NCBI GenBank assembly: GCA_947497315.1
Contig: CANMFX010000001.1
Span: 372,001-436,000, forward strand
Source of the DNA: an uncultured Sphingomonadaceae bacterium
Lineage (GTDB): Bacteria > Pseudomonadota > Alphaproteobacteria > Sphingomonadales > Sphingomonadaceae
Direction: 5' to 3'
DNA: 64,000 nt
The notes under the pieces are model-generated. The model saw nothing but the letters and a program-made list of their open reading frames with translations, was not told the DNA's origin and did no database searches. Position 1 is the first letter of the stretch. Each line of letters opens with the position of its first letter. This document shows, piece by piece, positions 1-7,383 of this stretch. A program made the translations under genes and the position numbers.

Positions 1-69
1 AAGATACCGGTGCGCCTGGCGCATGGGCTGTTTTCTCGCATGTTATGGTTTAATCTCCGAGTAAATATA

Positions 70-327
70 ATGAACATTTCCAAAGCCGAGCAACGCGTGC
101 TTCACGCGCTCGCTCAAGGCGGGCATATCCGCCATAAACGTAATAAAAACAGCAAGATCGATGAAGTGATGTGTGTGACCCGGGACGGATATATTCTGTC
201 CGACTGCACACTTGACATCTTTGCACGCCTGAAGCGCAGACGGCTGATCATGTCCCAGCGGGGCAGCCCCTATCGCATCTCACATCTCGGCAGGGTGTCT
301 GTACGCCCTCAACTCGACAATAGATAA
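70..327 (+). CDS. yjhX: YjhX/TopAI-family toxin (UPF0386)
   Basis: The 85-residue protein opens MNISKAEQRVLHALAQGG and ends in GSPYRIS...QLDNR, which is the signature and the exact usual length of the UPF0386/YjhX family. E. coli YjhX (TopAI) is a toxin that inhibits DNA topoisomerase I and is neutralised by YjhQ, a GNAT-fold protein. A GNAT gene follows after only 10 bases, so the two are probably one toxin-antitoxin operon. I chose the ATG at 70 because the family starts at MNIS; an in-frame ATG at 10 would add 20 residues with no family match. The fold is expected to be a small winged helix. Family assignment is firm; toxicity here is inferred. Confidence 0.85.
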   Translation: MNISKAEQRVLHALAQGGHIRHKRNKNSKIDEVMCVTRDGYILSDCTLDIFARLKRRRLIMSQRGSPYRISHLGRVSVRPQLDNR

Positions 328-337
328 AGGAAAAGCA

Positions 338-829
338 ATGAACCAACCCAAACACAATTCGATCAGGCCGGTTGTCCCCGACGACATTCCTGCTTTGAAG
401 CGGGTCATCGACGCAACCGATATGTTTCCATCAGAAATGCTGGACGGGATGATCGTCAGCTTTTTCAACGATAAGGAAAATGATGAAATATGGCTTACTT
501 ATGTCACCAGTGATAATCAGAACGGTGCCAAGGCCATTGCCTATTGCCGACCGGAAGAAATGACCGACAGGACATGGAATCTGCTCCTCATCGCGGTCGA
601 TCCTGATTTTCAGGGCGAAGGCATCGGAGCCGCCCTGATGAGCCATATCGAAGATCATCTGGCTGCCCGGGGGCAGCGTGTTCTGATAGTGGAAACATCA
701 GGAACGGACGCCTTGGCCCGCACCCGTGAATTTTATCGACTATGCCAATATGATCAGGAATCACGCATCCGTGATTTCTATGCAGATGGCGACGACAAGA
801 TCACTTTCTGGAAGGCATTGCAGAGCTAG
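338..829 (+). CDS. GNAT acetyltransferase, likely YjhQ-type antitoxin
   Basis: This 163-residue protein has the single-domain GNAT fold. The acetyl-CoA loop is visible around residues 87-98 (VDPDFQGEGIGAAL, the Q/R-x-x-G-x-G/A motif), followed by the usual C-terminal YxxxGY-like segment in variant form (FYRLCQY). It starts 10 bases after the yjhX stop, with AAAGGA 6-7 bases before its ATG. In E. coli the partner of YjhX is the GNAT-like YjhQ, so this is probably the antitoxin, although GNAT proteins have many substrates and sequence alone does not show the role. The gene ends before a hairpin shared with the convergent DUF885 gene. Confidence 0.8.
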   Translation: MNQPKHNSIRPVVPDDIPALKRVIDATDMFPSEMLDGMIVSFFNDKENDEIWLTYVTSDNQNGAKAIAYCRPEEMTDRTWNLLLIAVDPDFQGEGIGAALMSHIEDHLAARGQRVLIVETSGTDALARTREFYRLCQYDQESRIRDFYADGDDKITFWKALQS

Positions 830-841
830 GGTTTTCCAATC

Positions 842-877
842 AAGCGCCCGGCCTGTTTCACGACGGGTCGGGCGCTT
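842..877. terminator. Hairpin between convergent genes
   Basis: AAGCGCCCG at 842-850 pairs perfectly with CGGGCGCTT at 869-877, and the stem can extend by three more pairs including one G-T. It sits between the stops of the GNAT gene and the convergent DUF885 gene. There is no long T-run, so it may act weakly or in both directions. Confidence 0.5.
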
Positions 878-886
878 CATTGCTAA

Positions 887-2215
887 TCACTCCACCAAAT
901 CATCCGGCAGCATTGGCTCACTCAGCAGTTTTTCCATCGCCTTCCAGCGCCAAACCGGAGCATCGCCCTGCTTTTCGACCCAGGCCTTCACCATATCCTG
1001 GCCAAGGCCATAGTTGATCACATAGCTACGGTACTGGTCGTTGAACGATAAAGATTGCTCTGCGCGTTTGCGGCTAACCAATTGGTATTTCTGTATCAGG
1101 GCCAGTGCTTCGTCGCGGGTAACAGTCTTGTCGAGATAGGCTTGTGCGATGACAAAACGTGCGCCTTTCAACTCGCTCAGCGCCTGTTGCAGCTTGAAAT
1201 AATCTGCGGCAGTCGATGGATCCAACCCTGCCAGTGGATACAACACGTTGCGTTCAAATGTCAGACGTTCCTTGCCCGGAAAAGCCAGATCAATGCCGTA
1301 GTTGGCCGAACCCTCGGCGATGAGCGATTGCGGCGAGTAGAGCGGGTAAACAGAAAATTCCTGCCAGCCAAGCTCACGCGTCAGGCGCTGCTCGAGCAAC
1401 ATATTATAGACGTGATGGCCGGGATAACCTTCGTGACAGCCCAGATCCACGGCGCGGCTGATCCGGATCGGCAGGTCGGTGTTGATCTGGATCAGGCTCT
1501 GAAAATTACCCTGATAATAGTTATAGCCGCTCCAGCTTTTACCAGTGACAAATTCCATCTTGAAATTTTCATCGGCCGGTAGCGCAATATGCCCCGCCGT
1601 CCGGCGCTTGCATTCCGCAATCGCGGCATCAAAAACCGGCTTCAGGCGGTCGGTTGGAATAGTGAACCGCGCCTGATAGGCTTCGACCCGCTCATGCAAC
1701 GGTCCATCCCCCGGGACGAGCGCCTCGATCTTCGCCAAAGCCGCATCATAACTGCTTAGCGGCTGAAATTCTGGTGTGACACCAAACAGCCCTTTAGCTT
1801 CTTTTGCAAAGGGGAAAACTTCACCTTGCATCATGGCATGCCGGGTCAAGGCGGCTTCCAGCTGCGCCGATAGAAAAAGCTTGCGCGCTTCGACCAGAGC
1901 ATCGTCGCTGGTGGGCAGTGCATCAAGCCGCAGCATCAGGTCAACTATATCGTTGCCCAACTCCCGCATATCACGGGGCTTGGCTTTGGCTGCCGCTGCC
2001 CAATCCGCCGGACCATAATAGGCATCGACATATCCCGCTTCCTGCTCTCCCAATTCCAAGGTGAGCTGCACATAGTCGCTTGCGATATTGTCCAGGGCAG
2101 TGCTGCGTGCAACCTTCTCTGTCGCCATGTCAGTGGGTGAGACAGTATTTTGCGGCGCTGCGCAGCTGCACAGCAACAGCATCAAGGCAAGGCTGCTCTT
2201 GCCTCGAAATGCCAT
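887..2215 (-). CDS. DUF885 family lipoprotein, putative metallopeptidase
   Basis: The 442-residue protein has an N-terminal lipoprotein signal ending in L-C-S-C with Cys18 as the likely lipidated residue; a Cys at -2 is slightly atypical. Residues 261-268 read HEGYPGHH, the hallmark of DUF885 proteins, which resembles a gluzincin HExxH zinc site with an insertion. Many DUF885 proteins are nearer 580 residues, so this is a short version. The start codon overlaps the nhaA stop by one base (TAATG), implying translational coupling. Substrate unknown. It is probably a periplasmic or outer-membrane peptidase, but activity in this family is poorly defined. Confidence 0.8.
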   Translation of the reverse strand: MAFRGKSSLALMLLLCSCAAPQNTVSPTDMATEKVARSTALDNIASDYVQLTLELGEQEAGYVDAYYGPADWAAAAKAKPRDMRELGNDIVDLMLRLDALPTSDDALVEARKLFLSAQLEAALTRHAMMQGEVFPFAKEAKGLFGVTPEFQPLSSYDAALAKIEALVPGDGPLHERVEAYQARFTIPTDRLKPVFDAAIAECKRRTAGHIALPADENFKMEFVTGKSWSGYNYYQGNFQSLIQINTDLPIRISRAVDLGCHEGYPGHHVYNMLLEQRLTRELGWQEFSVYPLYSPQSLIAEGSANYGIDLAFPGKERLTFERNVLYPLAGLDPSTAADYFKLQQALSELKGARFVIAQAYLDKTVTRDEALALIQKYQLVSRKRAEQSLSFNDQYRSYVINYGLGQDMVKAWVEKQGDAPVWRWKAMEKLLSEPMLPDDLVE

Positions 2216-3462
2216 TATGTCGCTTTGGCCGGTTCAGCCGCCAGCTCGTCTTCATCGGCTGTCGGTTGCGGCGCAAAGCGCAGGATACAAAAGCCGACGA
2301 CCGCAGACAGGAACGAGCCCATCAATACGCCAATCTTGGCTTCTTCAATCAACAGCGCCTCGCCCGGGAAGGCAAGGGCACCTATGAAAAGGCTCATGGT
2401 GAAACCAATACCGCAGAGCATGGAAACGCCATAGACCTGCAGCCATGTCGCCCCGCCCAGGCGCTGCGCAAAACCTGTTTTTACCGCAATCCAGACACTG
2501 GCGAAAATACCGACCTGCTTGCCCAGGAACAGGCCAGCGGCAATACCCAGTGGTAATGGTGCAAATATCTGCTCCACGCCCAAGCCTTCGAGTGATACAC
2601 CGGCATTGGCAAAACCGAATATTGGTACGATCAGAAACGCGCTCCAAGGCGCGATTCCGTGTTCCAGCCTATGTAATGGGGAGTCTACTGCATCGGGTGA
2701 ACCCGGCGTCACGACAATTGGTATCGCCATCGCCGCCAGCACGCCGGCAATGGTCGCATGGACGCCGGACAGCAAAACGGCAAACCAGAGCAATAGAGCG
2801 AAAAACAGATAGGCAATCAGTGATTTTACACCGGCCTTGTTCATCGTATACATGATACCCAATATCACTGCAGAAGCGAGCAAGGCTGCGCCGTTGATTT
2901 CCGCGGTATAGACGAGAGCGATAATGGCGACGGCACCCATATCATCAACAATTGCAACTGTGACCAGGAACAGCTTGAGTGACGTTGGCGCCCGCGGTCC
3001 AAGCAGTGCCAGCACGCCAATGGCAAAGGCAATATCCGTCGCTGCCGGTATCGCCCAGCCATTATAGAGTTCCGGCATATCGCGAACGATGGCGAGGTAA
3101 ATCAAAGCCGGAACCACCATCCCGGCCGCCGCCGCGAGCACCGGCAGGCGCCGTCGCTCCCAAGTATTCAGCCTGCCATCGACAAATTCACGTTTGATTT
3201 CAAGACCAACCAGCAGGAAGAATATCGCCATCAGCCCGTCATTAATCCACAGATGCGGAGTCATCGGACCGAGCTTTTTCGACAGTACCGGCCCCTTCAG
3301 CTCGTGCAAGAAATGATGGTACATGTCATAGAGCGGACTGTTTGCGACAATCATCGCCAGCGCCGCGGCGATCATCAGCAATATGCCGCCTGCTGCTTCG
3401 CTTTCCAGAAAATTGCGCAGCGCAGAATCAGTTCCCGTTCGCGCTTGTTTCTCAGAGGACAT
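2215..3462 (-). CDS. nhaA: Na+/H+ antiporter NhaA
   Basis: NhaA exchanges two external protons for one internal sodium and maintains pH and sodium homeostasis in the inner membrane. The sequence shows the family's transmembrane pattern, the AIPAATDIAFA segment, and the paired aspartates of VAIVDDMGAVAII that bind the ions. I set the start at the ATG at 3462 (MSSEKQ), preceded by AAAGG; a further 21 upstream codons in frame look unrelated. At 415 residues it is slightly longer than E. coli NhaA (388), with a charged acidic C-terminal tail. It is co-transcribed with the downstream DUF885 gene through a one-base overlap. An antiporter fits a marine or saline lifestyle. Confidence 0.95.
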   Translation of the reverse strand: MSSEKQARTGTDSALRNFLESEAAGGILLMIAAALAMIVANSPLYDMYHHFLHELKGPVLSKKLGPMTPHLWINDGLMAIFFLLVGLEIKREFVDGRLNTWERRRLPVLAAAAGMVVPALIYLAIVRDMPELYNGWAIPAATDIAFAIGVLALLGPRAPTSLKLFLVTVAIVDDMGAVAIIALVYTAEINGAALLASAVILGIMYTMNKAGVKSLIAYLFFALLLWFAVLLSGVHATIAGVLAAMAIPIVVTPGSPDAVDSPLHRLEHGIAPWSAFLIVPIFGFANAGVSLEGLGVEQIFAPLPLGIAAGLFLGKQVGIFASVWIAVKTGFAQRLGGATWLQVYGVSMLCGIGFTMSLFIGALAFPGEALLIEEAKIGVLMGSFLSAVVGFCILRFAPQPTADEDELAAEPAKAT

Positions 3463-3573
3463 AAAGGGCCTTTTGTTGATCCGTATCTTGCGTAAACCCA
3501 TGCGCAGACGCGCCTGCAAAATCAAGGGGAAGTGTTGGCTCAGCTGTTTTTTGGTGTTCCACGATTTTAATAT

Positions 3574-5190
3574 CTATTCCCTATTGCGCATCCATAGATC
3601 GTCGAAATGCTGTAATAATGTAATTGCGAGATGATCCAACTCGGCCTCTTTACGCTTTTTTCCATCTGAGCAGTCCCCTTCCAGCCAATCCGACAACCGT
3701 TCGGCAATCTCTGGTGGCGCCAACCGAATATCAGGAACTTCAATATCCAATATATCCCGCGGCTCCAGCTTCATAAGGCCGCTCGCAAAGCGCCGGACAT
3801 GTTCGGCAATCCTGTGCTGCATCACATCGCTGTTCAGTAGCGCCACCAGCGCGCGAATCTGTCGGACTGTCAGGTCTTTGGGATAGAGGCCGTGGAAACA
3901 GGTCAGCGCCTTCACTCGCGCAGCATTGTGAACGAAGCGCATTCGACCACGCCCAAAGGTACTCGCCCAAATTGGCGCAGGCTCACGCGTTTCGGCCGCA
4001 TACCAGATTTTCTTGGTTCGCGGCCCGTGCTTTAGCGGGATGCCTTCGCACTCACCGCGCCGGATGTAGTCCGCTTCAGCAGATGTCAGATCACCCTTTG
4101 GATTGAATAAAAAACAGGCTTGCCCTGCTTCCACCAGCATATCGAAATCCGCATCGGTGAAGCAGATATCTGCTACTTGCGCAGCCTTCCCTATACAGCG
4201 ATCCATTCGTTCCGTTTCAAGCCCGTGCTGCTCTGCTTCATCCCGGCTCAGCAGGAAGAAACTATTCGCCCCGGTCGCAATTCCGCGCTTGGTCGTCACC
4301 AGATCACCAAGCTTTATGCTACTTTCTGCACGGGGTGCGACCGACCGGGAAATCATCGCGTCCCATTTTTTGCGTGACCGTAGCACGTCGGTCGGCAAGC
4401 TCTGGTGCACTACGTCAGGATCATACTGCAATTCCGCCAACGACGTCGCGACTTTTCCAACCGGTATATAATGGCTTTGTAGTGATTCAGGAACGCCGCT
4501 CCCCTTCTCGATCAGCAATATCGAGGCGGTTGCCATATTGTCCGCAAACGCATGCCCCGCGCAATCGATGGTCACCAACTCGCAGAGCAGGCCATTGTTC
4601 AGCAGATAGGCTTTTAGCGGTTGCCCGTAATTGGCCGACATCCATTCCGCCGGGATGATAATCGCAGCACGACCACCTTCATTTAACTGCTCGCAAATCT
4701 TGACCACGAAATAGACATAGAGATTGGATTGTCGGCTGAACTTTTGTCCCGACAATTGATCAATATGGCCAGCTATCTGAGGATCAAGATCATATTCGCG
4801 GTGGATGATGTAAGGCGGGTTGGCAATAATCGCATCAAATCGTTCGCCCTGGTCGCTCGCCAGGAAATCCTGATGACATAGCGCAGCACCCTGCAACCTC
4901 TTTTCCGCCAGCTCGAGTGCCAGCGGATCAATATCATAACCGGTAAACGCACACCCGATCGATCGCCGCTGACACGCATTGATCAGCACACCGGTACCGA
5001 CCGCCGGATCAAGCACCGTGCTGGGCGACACGGTTTGGATCCAGTCGACCATAATGTTCGCATAGGATGCAGGCGTAAAAAACTGACCCCGCTGTTTTCG
5101 CTGCCTCCGGCTGGTCGCTTCAATGAACCGGGCTTCCGGTGACAACTGCAGGTCTGCTTCTTGTTCACATAAAGATGTCAGGCCAACCAT
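3574..5190 (-). CDS. Solitary N6-adenine DNA methyltransferase (gamma-type, Eco57I/TaqI-like)
   Basis: The 538-residue protein carries amino-methyltransferase motifs in gamma order: motif X RGQFFTP (34-40), motif I DPAVGTG for S-adenosylmethionine (61-67), motif II GYDIDP (84-89), and the catalytic motif IV NPPY (124-127). NPPY points to N6-adenine methylation. The region after about residue 290 has no methylase motifs and is probably the target-recognition domain. It is longer than M.TaqI (421 residues) but lacks the N-terminal nuclease of type IIG enzymes. Neither neighbour (nhaA, a TetR regulator) looks like a restriction endonuclease, so it seems an orphan enzyme for epigenetic control or a remnant of a restriction system. 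Recognition site unknown. Confidence 0.85.
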   Translation of the reverse strand: MVGLTSLCEQEADLQLSPEARFIEATSRRQRKQRGQFFTPASYANIMVDWIQTVSPSTVLDPAVGTGVLINACQRRSIGCAFTGYDIDPLALELAEKRLQGAALCHQDFLASDQGERFDAIIANPPYIIHREYDLDPQIAGHIDQLSGQKFSRQSNLYVYFVVKICEQLNEGGRAAIIIPAEWMSANYGQPLKAYLLNNGLLCELVTIDCAGHAFADNMATASILLIEKGSGVPESLQSHYIPVGKVATSLAELQYDPDVVHQSLPTDVLRSRKKWDAMISRSVAPRAESSIKLGDLVTTKRGIATGANSFFLLSRDEAEQHGLETERMDRCIGKAAQVADICFTDADFDMLVEAGQACFLFNPKGDLTSAEADYIRRGECEGIPLKHGPRTKKIWYAAETREPAPIWASTFGRGRMRFVHNAARVKALTCFHGLYPKDLTVRQIRALVALLNSDVMQHRIAEHVRRFASGLMKLEPRDILDIEVPDIRLAPPEIAERLSDWLEGDCSDGKKRKEAELDHLAITLLQHFDDLWMRNRE

Positions 5191-5333
5191 CCCACAAGGG
5201 ATAAATGACCGGCAGCGAATGTCGAGCTATTTGAGAAACGCACCGCGATCGATTTCGACAGCACGCGCCAGATTAATCAGCCGTTAGGTAAAGGTCGTTC
5301 AGCACCTGCCGGAAGCAGGAACCTCTATCCCAT

Positions 5334-6005
5334 CTAACTTGCCGGCTCACTATTCTTCAACGGCAACCGCTTCACGAAAATATCCGCAATTTCCTTCGGG
5401 GTGAACACCGGCGGTTGTTTCAAATTGGATTCAGCATTGCCGTCGTCGCCGACACAGGCGTTCACGGCCGACAACAAAGATTCCGCCAAAGGCGCGGGAT
5501 CAGTCTGTTCAATATCACCCTTGAGCATCAGGTTGAGCAAAAAATGTTCAATCTTCAGACGCAAAGGATCATCAATGCGATGCGTATATTGCTCTTCTAT
5601 CCATTGAAAAGAGAGCCGGTCACGCGCACGCGACGCCCTGAGCTCGAAGCTTTCCGGAGATAGCAGGATTGTAATACCCACCTCACAAAACCGGTGCAGC
5701 ATCTGTTCAACAGGTTGGTCGGGGTCGAATTGAATTTCTGCCAACGCGAGATCAATTTTTTCAAAAAGCTCCAGTCGGGAAGCACAATATAACTCTTCCC
5801 GATTAGCAAACTGGTTATAGACGGTGCGGCGAGAGACGCCTGCCTCTGCCGCAACTACCTCCATCGCAAATTCGTTAAAGCTCTGGTCACATAGCTTCCG
5901 CCGTGCTGCATCCAAAATCAGCCGGCGGGATGACGCGGGCCGCCAAGCGGATCCTTCAGCATTGGCATCTGTTTGCTCATTCGTAGACTGTACTCTGACT
6001 ACCAT
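5334..6005 (-). CDS. TetR/AcrR family transcriptional regulator
   Basis: The N-terminal third holds the TetR helix-turn-helix: an ILDAARRKL helix, then VVAAEAGVSRRTVYNQFANREELY. The C-terminal part is a divergent ligand-binding and dimerisation domain. I chose the ATG at 6005 (MVVRVQS) because AGGAG lies six bases before it; the ATG at 6023 is inside that leader. A TTTACGTAAA palindrome sits about 60 bases upstream, a plausible autoregulatory operator. The nearest genes are the methyltransferase downstream and a divergent LytTR regulator; which one it controls, if either, cannot be told. Ligand unknown. Confidence 0.85.
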   Translation of the reverse strand: MVVRVQSTNEQTDANAEGSAWRPASSRRLILDAARRKLCDQSFNEFAMEVVAAEAGVSRRTVYNQFANREELYCASRLELFEKIDLALAEIQFDPDQPVEQMLHRFCEVGITILLSPESFELRASRARDRLSFQWIEEQYTHRIDDPLRLKIEHFLLNLMLKGDIEQTDPAPLAESLLSAVNACVGDDGNAESNLKQPPVFTPKEIADIFVKRLPLKNSEPAS

Positions 6006-6389
6006 TTTACGCTCCTGTATCATTTTCGGTCGGGGGGTCGACCTTTCAAATGCACGTTGGGGTTTACGTAAAATGATGTAAAATATCTCGCCCTATTCTG
6101 CGAACAGATGTCGAGAACCGACAAAAAGGCACAGGAACAACAAACGACATCCTCAGGCAAATGAACGACCCGCAGCAGCAATTTCGTTCGCTCTCCGTCT
6201 GACCGTCACGGGAGTTTGAACCATTATTCCGGTGACCGTCATAGGTAAACGGCATATCGAATCTCGACCATGGCCACACTGCAAATCTTTATGTCAGGAC
6301 GGTATGGTTCTCTTTGTTCAGCCAGTTTTCATATCAGCCATCCTAATATTCACCTCCCTGCGGATCGAACCCCTCTTGAGGTTCAGACA
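6006..6389. other. Intergenic region between tetR and the LytTR regulator
   Basis: This 384-base divergent gap must hold the promoters for both flanking genes. I see the palindromic tract at 6063-6082 and a short SD-like GAGG just before the LytTR start. Reading frames here lack recognisable homology or good start signals. I see no RNA gene or repeat. Confidence 0.6.
6063..6082. promoter_or_regulatory. Probable TetR operator
   Basis: TTTACGTAAA at 6063-6072 is a perfect 10-bp palindrome. The same TTTAC half-site also pairs with GTAAA at 6078-6082 across ten bases. Placement 58 bases upstream of the tetR start fits an autoregulatory operator, but binding is inferred. Confidence 0.4.
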
Positions 6390-7193
6390 ATGACCCCTAT
6401 AACCGTACTTATTAGCGACGATGAGCCCTTGGCCGTCTCCCGCCTGGCAGAGCTTTTGAACCGAATGGATGGAGTATCAATCGTTGGTCAGGCTTTCGAC
6501 GGCAAGGAAACACTGAAGCTAATCGAAAAACTGGACCCAAATCTCATACTGCTTGATATTGAAATGCCGGGTTTAGACGGTTTTGATATCATAGAACATC
6601 TCTCATCTTCACTTCGCGACAAGGCAAGCACAGCACCGCTGGTGATTTTTGTAACGGCCTATCCACAATTTGCGATCCGTGCCTTTGAAACCGGCGCACT
6701 GGATTTTATCCCAAAACCGGTACGTTATGCCCGTCTGGTAGACGCAATTGACCGCGCGCGCATAGCCTGCGCCGACCGAGAAGCTGGCCAGCGGTTAACA
6801 CTACTCGGCAAAACGCTCGACCAATTGAGAAAGGAGCGATCCAGAGCAGTGGATAAAAATCACTATCTTTGGGTTCCCCGACAAGGCGAAATGGTGCGGG
6901 TGGATTACGATGATATCAACTGGGTAAAAGCTGAACGGGAATATGTCCACTTATACACGGATGAGAAATCTTATCTTTATCGTCAGATGATCGGTGATTT
7001 TGTCAATCGCAATGGCGCGATAGGATTCTTGCGCGTGCACCGGTCTGCAGCGGTGAATGTCGCTCGAATCGTAGCCATAAAGCGGAACAGCAACGGCGGC
7101 CGTATGCTCCGACTGATCAACGGTGATGAAATCCCTGTCGGCAGAAAATATGCAAAAAATATCATGGCCGTCATTTCATCCGATATCGAATGA
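6390..7193 (+). CDS. LytTR family response regulator
   Basis: The 267-residue protein has an N-terminal CheY-like receiver (residues 5-120) with the acidic pair D10-D11, the phosphoacceptor D56 in LLDIEMPG, and the conserved lysine in FIPKPVR. The C-terminal LytTR domain (about 165-265, motifs DINWVKAEREYVHLY and FLRVHRSAAVN) binds DNA by a beta-strand mode. The ATG at 6390 begins directly at the receiver and has a GAGG upstream; earlier in-frame codons add an unrelated stretch. No histidine kinase is adjacent, so the partner must be elsewhere. The next gene, 190 bases on, is a TonB receptor and is a candidate target. Confidence 0.88.
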   Translation: MTPITVLISDDEPLAVSRLAELLNRMDGVSIVGQAFDGKETLKLIEKLDPNLILLDIEMPGLDGFDIIEHLSSSLRDKASTAPLVIFVTAYPQFAIRAFETGALDFIPKPVRYARLVDAIDRARIACADREAGQRLTLLGKTLDQLRKERSRAVDKNHYLWVPRQGEMVRVDYDDINWVKAEREYVHLYTDEKSYLYRQMIGDFVNRNGAIGFLRVHRSAAVNVARIVAIKRNSNGGRMLRLINGDEIPVGRKYAKNIMAVISSDIE

Positions 7194-7383
7194 ATCTTCG
7201 TTTTTAACCAATGTTGCAGAACAAATTACGTTATAAAAAAATCTAATCTTCACAATAGTGTAGACCCACCGTTGCACTTAAACTTCATTGAATTGGGAAT
7301 ATTCGAAATACTGTCATATTTGATTGCTGAACTGCTCTTTCTATTTATTTGGTTGCCCCTGTATTTAACCAAGGGAGCCAGCA

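Noticed and set aside
1055-1582. Long open frame opposite to the DUF885 gene
   Set aside because: It lies wholly antisense to a gene with clear motifs and shows no family signature.
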